Assembly (NCBI GenBank): GCA_965205055.1 | Contig: OZ242030.1 | Location: forward strand, 3,410,001 to 3,474,000 | DNA: 64,000 nucleotides | From: CBDBBY01 sp965205055 | GTDB taxonomy: Bacteria > Pseudomonadota > Alphaproteobacteria > Rhodobacterales > Rhodobacteraceae | Reading direction: 5' to 3' | Part shown: positions 55,885 through 64,000 of the stretch, in pieces | Layout: each line of letters starts with the position of its first letter | How positions within the stretch are numbered: the first letter of the stretch is position 1 | Notes under the pieces: generated by a model | The model's input: the letters and a program-made list of their open reading frames with translations, nothing else | The model's database searches: none | What the model was told of the DNA's origin: nothing | Made by a program: the position numbers and the translations under genes

Positions 55885-56083
55885 GTTGGCCAGCGCGATT
55901 GATATTCCGTATGCATGTACTGCCCGCGTTGGTTCGACGTGCAGATGCAGGCTACTAGAAGGCGAAGTCCAGATGGTTTCGAACCACGCTTTGGAAGATT
56001 ACGAAGTTGATCGCGGCCGCATACTCTGTTGCCAATCATTGCCGCTCAAGGAACGACTAGTGATGGATTACGATCAACATTAA
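55885..56083 (+). pseudogene. Duplicated 3' end of paaE, decayed
   Basis: This segment encodes LASAIDIPYACTARVGSTCR, then LLEGEVQMVSNHALEDYEV and LPLKERLVMDYDQH, nearly identical to the last ~65 residues of PaaE (LASAIDVPYACTAGVCSTCR). Two changes hit the iron-sulphur motif: GVC reads RVG, so one cluster cysteine is lost. There is no upstream reductase part and no start. It marks a duplication bracketing the relic and the lipase gene. Confidence 0.88.
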
Positions 56084-56179
56084 GAAATGCGGTGCACGGA
56101 TTTATCTTGATTAACATCTCCTAAATCTTTGGTCTTGCTATTGCGGCCGATCAGAACCGCTGATCTGAAGGAAAAGAAT

Positions 56180-56407
56180 GTGAAAACCATGTCCGCTAAA
56201 AATGCCGAGGCACGCTTTGACCAATTCATCGATGCAGCGCAGCAAGAGCCAGTCGTTGTTACCAAGGAGGATCATCCTGTAGGAGTATTTCTCTCGATAG
56301 ATCATCTCGAGGATACCATCTGGGGAGAAAAAGCCAAAGCAGCCCACGCTGAGGGCTACCTTACAGTTGAAGAAAGCGCTGCTCTTTTGAACGCCGGACA
56401 GTCCTGA
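56180..56407 (+). CDS. Phd/YefM-like antitoxin, apparently orphan
   Basis: This 75-residue protein begins at GTG 56180 (VKTMSAKNAEARFDQFIDAA) after AAGGA, with an internal ATG at 56189 as alternative. The N-terminal part follows the Phd/YefM dimerisation pattern (AEARFDQFIDAAQQEPVVVTKEDHPVGV is the recognisable region, residues ~8-35), and the C-terminus is free to bind a toxin. No RelE- or Doc-like toxin gene follows; the next 320 bp hold no gene. Confidence 0.78.
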   Translation: MKTMSAKNAEARFDQFIDAAQQEPVVVTKEDHPVGVFLSIDHLEDTIWGEKAKAAHAEGYLTVEESAALLNAGQS

Positions 56408-56731
56408 TTTCCCAAGGGACTTTTTGAGCAGTTACGCGGTCTATGGGGGCACTAGAGTGGTTTTCGTGTAGGCGGGTTGTGCGACTTTGGGGTTCTCTGG
56501 TCTATTCCAATGTGGTTGATGTCGGTAGTTTCAGGATAGCGGACGGAATGTGCGCTGAGACCCAATTCCGGCAGTTTGCGGATGATCGCGGTCAAGTAAG
56601 CACTAGCGGTCGAAAGCCGCCGCAATTTTGTGAAGCACTCCCGCATGACCGCTTCAACCTTGATCAAATGATTTCAGCGATATTCGGACACGGGATCGAC
56701 CCATCCGGCCCAGCATGCTGGGAGCAATGCA
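56408..56731. other. Intergenic; nothing recognised
   Basis: There are 324 bp between the antitoxin and the 3' end of the large ATPase. Frames present are not protein-like, and no toxin partner was found. Confidence 0.45.
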
Positions 56732-59700
56732 CTATAGTTTGTCGAAGACAACGCCGACGACCTCTCGAATATTAGTCAAATAAGGATTAGGCCCTTTAGA
56801 ATCGACGGAAAGGGGGATCAAGCCTTCTGATCCCGACTTGTCCAAGCTTTCGAGAATGACCCAACTCGGATGCACGTAGCGTAATCGTTTAAAGAACGCG
56901 CAGTCTTCGCAGTCTTCTGCGATGATGGGTTTCCCATTCAACTCAGCCAGCGCGCTCTGAAAATCACTCCTCGCTGGTTTTGCCAAAAGGAATTGCTTGT
57001 CCAGCGCGATTGGTTCGGCACTATATCCTTGGACTTCGAAAACACTTGTGTCGGCGACGAGCTCGGCCGTTAGCCTGTTGTTTGCGTCCAGAGCCGTCGC
57101 TTCGTCGTTAGATTCTACCCTGTCTCCCCGCTGCAACATCTCAGCGGCAAACAGTACGCCGACGATCTTGCGCCGATTGGCACCTTCCGCTCGAGAAATC
57201 ACCGCGCTCGGCACCTTCCGCGGGTTCGACGACGAGGCGGCAAGCACGGCGAGGGTCGGAGTTTCCATGTCTTCATGCCATCGACGCGCGATGAGATACT
57301 CGCCTCGGTCTTCGACGACCAAGTTTGAAGCGCGACATTGGGCGTCCAAGCGCGTGAGCAGTATGTCGCCGATGCGTGCGACCGGTGAAAGTGTGTCCTT
57401 TTCAAGACGGTATGCAGCCAGCGCGTTTAGATTCACTGGATCACCTTCCTCGATAGCATCTATCCGAATGGCCGAAGCAGCGCGTCCGTCGGCGTACGCC
57501 GATACCCGTCCTCGGACCACGGGTTGGACGGAAGCGAGAGCGGTTGAACGGGGCGGTTTATGATTGCAATTGGCGGGAAGCTGAATTGCTGTTATTTCTC
57601 CAATGGTGGGTTTCTGGAGAAACCGGTATACCTCCCATAAATCACGAATTGCGGGAAACAGCGTTTCCGTCCAGAACCGATAAACCCGTTGCGCCTCGCG
57701 GACGGTGATCGTTTCCGATAGCGAGTGATGCGATTCATTCAATTGCTTGAACATATCGGGATACGAGGATTTCATCGCAATTAATTTGCAGAACACTGGT
57801 TCTGTATAGGGCTGCGACTTGGCGCTATTCCTATCTGCAATGTGTTTGATTATGCCGCCAAGAGTTGCTTCAGGTTTGCGGACGAACTCCGGGTAGAAGC
57901 GTTCGATCACATGTTTCAGGAGTGTCTCCGCCAAAACGCGGATGTCGCCGATTAGCTTGCGGGCAAGATCGTCCGAGTTTTCACTTAGCATCCTCTTGAA
58001 TCGGACGGCGGCGAAATCGCCCCTGACCACCTGCGCAGGATTGGACCAAGGTTGTCCGGTTTCGATCTTTGCCATCTGGATGTCGCGCATAGCTGTTATT
58101 TCTGACGCAAACGGCATGCTGTGAGTTGAAATCAAGAATTGGCAGGGCTGATGCTGCCGCAGCCCATCCGAACTGCCAACCAACCGGGCCCATCCCTTCA
58201 AGTTCCGAGTATCGAATGTCATCTGCGGGTCGTCCAGAACCATGAGTTCAAAGGGGCAATGCCCGGACCTGCTGATCGCATGCTTCCGGATCGCGAAGAC
58301 GAACGACCATAAGATCCCTCGCATCCATGACATATTCGCTAGCAGCGGCGCCTCGATCCACCAATTCAGGTTGTTTCCGAGCTTGGCTTGGAACTTGAGT
58401 GATTGTTTGCCACGGAACTCGGAGACATTGGCTTTTTCGTAGGTCAGCGCTTCAGGATTGTATATCTGTCCGTGTATCTTCTTCGCCGTATCCGAGACAT
58501 CATTGATGGTTCGATGGGTTGTCAGGTTGACCAAATTGCGAAGCCCAAGGAGCGGTTTCAGTGCCTGCGCTATGTTCTCCCGTAGCGATTGGCGCACAGC
58601 AATCTTGTTGTAGTCATCAATAATCACCAACGCCTGCTGGATATGTTCACCAGCTGATCGAAACGGCTCTACTTTTTCGATCATGCCCCTATGTCGCAGG
58701 ATGTGGGAGGCAAGAGACTGGTCTTTGTTCGCCGAAAACAGCCGAGTCCATGAGTCCAAAAAAGCTTGGCAGGAGTGCGGCCAATTTTCGGCGGCGGCGA
58801 TGGTCTTCTCAAGATGGTCGAGCAGTCGTCTCACTTGCCCTGCGTGATCTCCGTTCTCTGGTTCCGGCAACTCGGAACCGAATTCAAACTCCTCAACCAT
58901 TTCAAAGGTTGCTTCAACGGCAGGCTTTGCAATGTCAGCAAACCCCGGCAGTGAGCTAGCAACATGATCGGCTTCGACAAAGGTCTGCAAAACCTCATTC
59001 TGGATGTTTCGCTTTACGGCAAAGCGTTCGACCCGCATGAATTTATCGGGAACTACAGATTGGGCTGCATGCTTAATATCTTGTTCGACGCGTCGACAAG
59101 CATCATCCAGCTGAGTTTGGGCTTTTGCGGCATCCGCCTTCAGGTTGCGCAAATCCTCGACTAGATCCCGATGCTTGGAGCCCCCAATAGACTGGCTGCA
59201 CAGCGGACACAGCGGATCAACGTTTTCCTCGAAGTGCTCCGCCGCCACTGCCTTGAGGCGAAGCAACACATCCTCTTTTTGGCGGCGTGCCCACTTGCTC
59301 GCAGCATCAAGGTCGGCCGATGCTCTTTGCAATGCCGATTTCAAGGCTAAAAAATTCTCATCTCCGGCTTGCTTAGCCAAGGATACAATTGCCCTAAGTA
59401 CCGGGGGCCAATTTCCAGGCTCGCTTTGGCGTTTAGCGTCCAGATGCAGATGATTGATCGCCTCCGCAACGCGCTGCCGTTGTTCCGAATTTTCAGGGTC
59501 AAACCCATTGAAAGCGAGTGATGCCAGTTCTCTGAAGCCATCCGCTTGCAAGCAGTCCAATTCATTTTTGGCCTGAACGAGCTCTTTTAGCCGACTGACA
59601 GGAACCGGTTTCCGCGCCTCGAATTCGACATTCAAGTGAATGCCTGTATCCAAATCATTGATCTTCTCGCGCGCTGCACGCAGAGCATCAGAAATACGAT

Positions 59701-60631
59701 CAGCCTTTCCCTGAAGATCGTTATCTTGAGCGTACTTCAGGAACCGCTGACCTCTATGCGTAAGTTTGCCTGCAAGGTTGGCGACATCAAGCAGCGGCTC
59801 CAGCCCCAATAATTGGCGGATAAGCCCTAGGAGCTCGTTATTGTCCTCGTTATTTTTCACGCGAATGTGCTGAATCCTCATCGGCATGAGCAACGAGGCT
59901 TCGATGAGCGCAGGCACAGCTGTCAGTTTGGGGTCGATAGACTCCTCATGTTCGAGTGATTCAAGTTTGCCATGCAGGCGCCGCATTGCCGTAATTTCCT
60001 CACCGTCGTTCCCGTTTCCAAAGGTCAGGATAACCGTGAGGTCGATGGCGAGGTGATCGCTTTCCCAATTGCTGGGATAAGTTGCGATAGGCGGCCAATT
60101 GCCGAGCTTTGCATTGTCGTCAGACATCACGGGTTCCGATCGTTTAGGATCATCCCAAAGCCCGTATTGATCGCGGTAGATCTTGCCAGTCATGGCGAAC
60201 AGAATCGCGTTGGCCAGTGAACTCTTGCCGCTGCCATTCTGGCCTTCGATGCAGAAGTCTTGGCCCGCCACATCAAACTCAAAAATGTCGCCGGGTCGGG
60301 CGTTCAAGCCACCGAATCCTCGGGTTTCGACTTTCTTGAGCCGCCAAGTTCGGCGGTCCGGCTCCTTTTCGGCTTCGTCGGCCTTCTCATCTGTCCCGGA
60401 CTCCTGCTTCACGTCTTTGTGGCCGTCACGAAATGCGGCCTCGAGTGCGACAAAGAATTCGGTGTTTTTGGAAAGGTCGTCGACCGTGGATGATCGAAGA
60501 CGATCAAAGACGACTTTCGCCATCCGTTTACCGCTCTGATCCAGTTCAATGGAACTTCCGCTTCCGGCATCAATTTCGACAACGCCGGTCGTCAGCAGAG
60601 CATTTTCGATTTCGTCGCGAGTAATCTTCAA
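56732..60631 (-). CDS. Giant SMC/Rad50-like AAA ATPase with possible S24/LexA-like C-terminus
   Basis: This 1299-residue protein has an N-terminal helical region (~90 residues) and a charged linker. The ABC-type ATPase follows: Walker A in EGQNGSGKSSLANAILF near residue 133, a coiled-coil-like middle with a zinc-hook-type CPLCSQ near 475, Walker B with FELMVLDDPQMTF near 785, and an H-loop in LISTHSMPFAS. After ~1030, a beta-rich region (VARIGDILLTRLDAQ, then VSNL-like and EYLIARRW) resembles S24/LexA peptidase or signal-peptidase folds; this is a tentative reading. The TTG start at 60631 lacks a well-spaced ribosome-binding site. Overcoming-lysogenisation-type and RecF/Rad50-like nucleases use similar ATPases, but no nuclease domain is evident. 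Probable defence or DNA-repair gene. Confidence 0.72.
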   Translation of the reverse strand: MKITRDEIENALLTTGVVEIDAGSGSSIELDQSGKRMAKVVFDRLRSSTVDDLSKNTEFFVALEAAFRDGHKDVKQESGTDEKADEAEKEPDRRTWRLKKVETRGFGGLNARPGDIFEFDVAGQDFCIEGQNGSGKSSLANAILFAMTGKIYRDQYGLWDDPKRSEPVMSDDNAKLGNWPPIATYPSNWESDHLAIDLTVILTFGNGNDGEEITAMRRLHGKLESLEHEESIDPKLTAVPALIEASLLMPMRIQHIRVKNNEDNNELLGLIRQLLGLEPLLDVANLAGKLTHRGQRFLKYAQDNDLQGKADRISDALRAAREKINDLDTGIHLNVEFEARKPVPVSRLKELVQAKNELDCLQADGFRELASLAFNGFDPENSEQRQRVAEAINHLHLDAKRQSEPGNWPPVLRAIVSLAKQAGDENFLALKSALQRASADLDAASKWARRQKEDVLLRLKAVAAEHFEENVDPLCPLCSQSIGGSKHRDLVEDLRNLKADAAKAQTQLDDACRRVEQDIKHAAQSVVPDKFMRVERFAVKRNIQNEVLQTFVEADHVASSLPGFADIAKPAVEATFEMVEEFEFGSELPEPENGDHAGQVRRLLDHLEKTIAAAENWPHSCQAFLDSWTRLFSANKDQSLASHILRHRGMIEKVEPFRSAGEHIQQALVIIDDYNKIAVRQSLRENIAQALKPLLGLRNLVNLTTHRTINDVSDTAKKIHGQIYNPEALTYEKANVSEFRGKQSLKFQAKLGNNLNWWIEAPLLANMSWMRGILWSFVFAIRKHAISRSGHCPFELMVLDDPQMTFDTRNLKGWARLVGSSDGLRQHQPCQFLISTHSMPFASEITAMRDIQMAKIETGQPWSNPAQVVRGDFAAVRFKRMLSENSDDLARKLIGDIRVLAETLLKHVIERFYPEFVRKPEATLGGIIKHIADRNSAKSQPYTEPVFCKLIAMKSSYPDMFKQLNESHHSLSETITVREAQRVYRFWTETLFPAIRDLWEVYRFLQKPTIGEITAIQLPANCNHKPPRSTALASVQPVVRGRVSAYADGRAASAIRIDAIEEGDPVNLNALAAYRLEKDTLSPVARIGDILLTRLDAQCRASNLVVEDRGEYLIARRWHEDMETPTLAVLAASSSNPRKVPSAVISRAEGANRRKIVGVLFAAEMLQRGDRVESNDEATALDANNRLTAELVADTSVFEVQGYSAEPIALDKQFLLAKPARSDFQSALAELNGKPIIAEDCEDCAFFKRLRYVHPSWVILESLDKSGSEGLIPLSVDSKGPNPYLTNIREVVGVVFDKL

Positions 60632-60926
60632 ACTCCAATCATTGATTGTGATTCCCGATTTCCACAGTTGTACTCTGTCGCCATCGTATCATCCGATTGA
60701 CAAAGACTCTCCTAGGTCGACTTGTAGCTCCGACCAATGTCAGGTCAGATAAACGCGCTTCAACATTCACAGCTAATCTACACGGTCGTTGGGTTGCGGC
60801 GCTCGCTCGGCCTGAGACCGGATTTGGCGATGAGATGAACGTGAGGAAAACCGAGATCATACTCCATGTTGCGCCAAACCTTGGAGAAGGCGTTCAGCTG
60901 CACTTGCGAGCCCTGACCTGAGCAAG
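60632..60926. other. Intergenic between ATPase and DUF2235 gene
   Basis: This 295-bp stretch has no convincing gene. A plus-strand 74-codon frame (60697-60921) is open but has no ribosome-binding site or family likeness. It presumably holds the promoter of the ATPase gene. Confidence 0.4.
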
Positions 60927-62114
60927 CTACCCGCGGAGCTTTTCATTTCTTGGCCGCTCATCCGTATATTCCCGTAGATCTGAGATCCCCGTCATTTTAA
61001 GCTTGTCTCTTTCGGGAAGAAGCAAGTCGAACTGAACGCTCCGAAGCGCCGCGGGGCGGTACTCAGCAACCAAGTCGAATCGGGCCTTAACCGCGTGATG
61101 TACAACCGGTCTACACTCTTCGTTACTGATCGGACGATCATTGTCCCGAACGCAGACTTCCCGCATGTTTTTCGGGTAAAGTTTATCCGAACCCGTCGTG
61201 TGTCGGTGCACCATGCCGGAAATATTCGGATGAATCAGAATATCGTCTACGTCGAGTAGTTTGAGAATTTCGCCCTGCTCTTCCAAGAGTCTTCGGATTT
61301 CGGTCGACCTCGAGTCTGCGATATTGATGTCTTCTCCGAGAGCCTTTCTGCATTCCTCAATCATGAAACTCAGGCTAACGTCTGAAAGCCCGTCATGCCA
61401 GTAACCGCCACCGATGTCGCTGTGCACACCTGGGAACCACACCTCGGTAATTCGATCTGGGTTCTCTTCATCGCGGTTTATCAGAGTTGGTTCGAATGCC
61501 ACTCGATCCTCATCCAGTGAAACAATGTGGACTGCCCGGGCTATGTTTTTGTGTAGGGTTCCATTTTCGAAGACTACGTCGCTGCTGATCGTCTCGCCCC
61601 GCGTGTGGATTCCGTCCATAGCCGCTACAGTGTCGAAGACTCCCAGGAATTTTATCGATAGCTCGTGGTGGGTATTGAGCATCCTGCTCGCAAATTTCCG
61701 CGCGAGGGCAGCACCGCGGCTGAACCCGAATACGACAATGCAGTCGTTAGTGGTCGGATTCAACTCATTAAGGTTGTTTGCGGCATGATTCAGGATTCTC
61801 CGCGCGTCGCCCCAACTCGGCGCGAGCGCGCTGTTGATTCCCCTTCTAACTTTAGCGACAAGGCCGCCAATGAGCGGAATGGTTTCACCATCATCATGAG
61901 TACCAATCCCGTTGTAGTAGCGCGTTATCTGGAGCCTGCCCGCTTCGGTGCGAGTCTCACTTCTGTCTTTCTCTTCCAGCCCGCCACCCATGAGCACGTG
62001 CAGCTTCAAAATATTGCTCACGCTCTCGTCGTGCTTGAAGCCGCTCGCATCTTGCGGCTCGTTTCCTGTGCCGTCGAAGCTGAATACCAAGGTACGTCCT
62101 GTCGGCATATTCAT
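60927..62114 (-). CDS. DUF2235 (T6SS Tle1-like) alpha/beta hydrolase
   Basis: This 395-residue protein starts TLVFSFDGTGNEPQDASGF, the DUF2235 opening with its FDGTGN loop. The nucleophile elbow is VVFGFSRGAALARKFASR (GFSRG, near residue 130). It also has FLGVFDTVAAMDG and WFPGVHSDIGGGY, both family hallmarks. ATG at 62114 follows AAGGAG at ~9 nt. DUF2235 proteins include type VI secretion phospholipases and enzymes of defence islands; there are no secretion genes here to settle which. It precedes the large ATPase on the same strand. Confidence 0.88.
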   Translation of the reverse strand: MNMPTGRTLVFSFDGTGNEPQDASGFKHDESVSNILKLHVLMGGGLEEKDRSETRTEAGRLQITRYYNGIGTHDDGETIPLIGGLVAKVRRGINSALAPSWGDARRILNHAANNLNELNPTTNDCIVVFGFSRGAALARKFASRMLNTHHELSIKFLGVFDTVAAMDGIHTRGETISSDVVFENGTLHKNIARAVHIVSLDEDRVAFEPTLINRDEENPDRITEVWFPGVHSDIGGGYWHDGLSDVSLSFMIEECRKALGEDINIADSRSTEIRRLLEEQGEILKLLDVDDILIHPNISGMVHRHTTGSDKLYPKNMREVCVRDNDRPISNEECRPVVHHAVKARFDLVAEYRPAALRSVQFDLLLPERDKLKMTGISDLREYTDERPRNEKLRG

Positions 62115-62314
62115 TTGCTGTTACTCCTTGCTTCCTGAAATTTGACTCGATCGTTGTTTCGCACAGGGCCCAACGTGGGCGCATGGCTCTCTCCGAACTT
62201 GGTTCCGAGCGCTGTTTCAACATTTCAAGCCAAGGGAGTTTGAACCGCCTCGGACGGTGATCTTGAAAGAGACTCACAGGCTTGGCCTTTCGCGGTTGTA
62301 TCATTCAAACGATA

Positions 62315-62503
62315 TTAGTTTTTCCCGTGTTTTGTCGGATCCACCAACTTGAAGGTTGCACCTCGCGTGGATGTGGGCGGCAAAGGCTCGCCCTTGACGA
62401 CGGTGCGCTCGGGACCCTTTCCGCCTCTTGGGCCAATCTGCTGGTACTGCCCCGACACTGGGGCACGCTGGCCGGGCTTTAGGCCACTGATTTTTCTTGC
62501 CAT
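62315..62503 (-). CDS. YjzC-like small protein
   Basis: This 62-residue protein starts MARKISGLKPGQRAPVSGQY and contains GPRGGKGPERTVVKGEPLPP and FKLVDPTK, the pattern of the YjzC family (small, basic, unknown role). ATG at 62503 follows GAGGA. A longer frame upstream to 62626 is not family-like. It lies 200 bp downstream of nothing on its strand and just ahead of the DUF2235 gene. Confidence 0.8.
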   Translation of the reverse strand: MARKISGLKPGQRAPVSGQYQQIGPRGGKGPERTVVKGEPLPPTSTRGATFKLVDPTKHGKN

Positions 62504-63120
62504 CTGTAAGTCCTCATAACTGAAAATTTTGTAGAACGATTGGTGATCAAAACCAGATAGGTCACACAATTTTGATTTCAACCCCCAACTGAATCTTTGG
62601 CATGAAACATCTCCTCCGTTGGGCACAACTCACCCGATCTTTCAGCTGCACCATTCCGGGGTTGAACGGCGTCTGCGGACTTGCCGTTCCCCGGCACCGG
62701 GATTGCGTCTGCGAGCGGCCCTCGTTGTGGCCCGCTAGCGATCGCGTTGCGGAGGGCGCGGCTTCCGTCAGGCCGGTCGTGCCGCCGCCTGTCCGGCGGC
62801 CGGATGCTTGATGCCGTAGTATTTCATCAGTTGCGTGCCGATAAATTCCGCAATTTCTGGCAGGCATGTCAAAGACCGGTTTCGAGGCCCGCCGCGCAGG
62901 GATGGACGGCATTCATGTTGTTTGGCTCCGCTCTTCGGCAATGATCATTTCGCTTGCTCCTTGGTATTGAGTGCCCGAGGGTGGAATCGAGCGGCGCGGC
63001 GGAATCCGTTTCATGGTCGGGGGCGGGCGGCCAAAGGCCGATCATGTTGTTTTTTTGGCATTGCGGACATGAAACTGACGGTTATAGATGCCGCAAGCTT
63101 TTGATGATCGTATTTCGGAA
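62504..63120. other. Intergenic; one protein-like scrap
   Basis: This 617-bp gap has no firm gene. On the minus strand near 62760-62860 a short frame (PEIAEFIGTQLMKYYGIKHP) reads protein-like for ~30 codons, then stops, and could be a small gene or a gene remnant. The rest shows nothing recognised. Confidence 0.35.
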
Positions 63121-64000
63121 TCAATGTCGCATGCGCTTTCGGATCATGGCTTCGTTGTCATGCCATTCGGCCTCTGTAGTGTAATCCTTCGTCATTTCCC
63201 GCAAGACCGCTGCCATGCGGGGATGCTCAAATTCGCAAGCTGTGGCCCAACTCTCGTATTGTTCGGCCAGCTCGCGCTCCTGTGCGCCGCCTTCTCCCCG
63301 GAAATAAGCGCCGCGAGCATTATGCCGACCGATCAATATGCCTAGTTCCAAATCGGAGCTATAAAGATCGTTAACCACTTCTCTCACAGGGTCACACGGC
63401 CACACTCCATCGTCAGCGGGAGGAGCACGCGCAATTATCTCTCCGATTTTGTGGTCAAGCACAGACCGGTGGCCTGTCTTTTCGCTCAAGCATCTCGCCT
63501 TTAGTATCCACGCCTTCAACTTCTCGGCTTGGATGATACCATGTTCATCTACGCCCGGCGGGGAGGAGAGTAAACTAAAGAGGATGTGAGCGATTCTGGC
63601 TTCTTTCTTCTGTTTCTCGAAAAGTTCAACGTCTTGGGGATCGAATCTTTCTTTGTATGCCATTCTGACGGCTTCGTAGAAGAGAGACGGGTTGTCGTTC
63701 ACTTCAGCTTCAAGGTTTGGGATGCACCCCCGATCAAACCTGAAGAATTCCAAGTACAGATACTCAAGACCTGCCATCCTGTCCCTGCCGATAGTTCCGC
63801 GTGAATCGAGGAGTTTGAATGCCTTTTCAATGGAGTGCTGGTCTATCGAAGAAGTGCCTCGTTTTGCCTCGTCGCTTTTGGGAAGAGCTTGAAGGATTGC
63901 ATAGAGCTGTTCGGACGCCACGCTTTTCAAATCCAGATGCACAAATTCGAATGCGGTCAATCCCCTGCCCGCTTCGATGAGCTTTGTAACCGCATAGCGC
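63121..64000 (-). CDS. C-terminal part of an unidentified large protein, runs off right edge
   Basis: The minus-strand frame is open from 64000 (reading RYAVTKLIEAGRGLTAFEFV) to a stop at 63121, so the annotated start lies outside the window. About 293 codons are visible. The sequence is helical and hydrophilic, with MAGLEYLYLEFFRF in the middle and an end rich in acidic and basic residues (HPRMAAVLREMTKDYTTEAE). Such ends occur in large uncharacterised proteins of accessory regions, but no domain could be named. Confidence 0.6.
   Translation of the reverse strand, partial: RYAVTKLIEAGRGLTAFEFVHLDLKSVASEQLYAILQALPKSDEAKRGTSSIDQHSIEKAFKLLDSRGTIGRDRMAGLEYLYLEFFRFDRGCIPNLEAEVNDNPSLFYEAVRMAYKERFDPQDVELFEKQKKEARIAHILFSLLSSPPGVDEHGIIQAEKLKAWILKARCLSEKTGHRSVLDHKIGEIIARAPPADDGVWPCDPVREVVNDLYSSDLELGILIGRHNARGAYFRGEGGAQERELAEQYESWATACEFEHPRMAAVLREMTKDYTTEAEWHDNEAMIRKRMRH

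Overview
The window looks like a bacterial accessory region, probably from a Pseudomonadota member (alphaproteobacterium-like). The bases for this are the paa/pcaF-type aromatic genes, the UgpC/MalK-type sugar ABC transporter, and the insertion-sequence families present. No rRNA or tRNA was seen, so taxonomy is inference only. GC content changes from block to block: AT-richer at about 1-3.8 kb, 26.7-30.5 kb, 46.4-46.9 kb and 54.4-55.6 kb, and GC-rich in the metabolic blocks. This fits a mosaic built by repeated transfer.

Region 1 (1-30.5 kb) is a dense defence island. In order it holds: a SIR2/RecG-like/APAZ fusion with a short prokaryotic Argonaute (left edge cut off); a complete type I restriction-modification operon with a one-target-domain HsdS and a trailing YgjP-type metallopeptidase; a Hachiman-like helicase/nuclease pair; a second, distinct SIR2-APAZ/short Argonaute pair; an ISKra4-like insertion with perfect 9-bp target duplications, sitting beside an HsdR fragment of another type I system; a DUF262/HNH (GmrSD-like) protein; a type III Res subunit cut short next to an IS3 relic; and a three-gene, translationally coupled module of UvrD-like helicase, DarT-like ADP-ribosyltransferase and ADP-ribosylglycohydrolase. 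That last module is the best candidate for an under-described system.

Region 2 (31-39.3 kb) is a catabolic cassette: a galactonate-dehydratase-like enolase, a DapA-family aldolase, a GMC oxidoreductase, and a complete sugar-type ABC importer split across a divergent promoter.

Region 3 (39.4-46.9 kb) is decayed and mobile-rich: a frameshifted Clp-like serine-protease pseudogene, a repeat-bearing non-coding tract, a Fic protein whose motif lacks the usual histidine, an ISNCY-like relic, a MITE-like element abutting an intact IS630, and an IS110 relic.

Region 4 (47-53.4 kb) is an aromatic-CoA oxygenase operon (thiolase, paaA, B, C, D, E), divergent from an XRE-ImmA/IrrE regulator. A decayed second copy of the 3' end of paaE lies 2.4 kb downstream, beyond an ISKra4 relic and a secreted lipase-like gene.

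Region 5 (56-64 kb) resumes accessory content: an orphan Phd-like antitoxin, a very large SMC/Rad50-like ATPase with a possible S24/LexA-like C-terminus, a DUF2235 hydrolase, a YjzC-like small protein, and the 3' end of an unidentified large gene running off the right edge.
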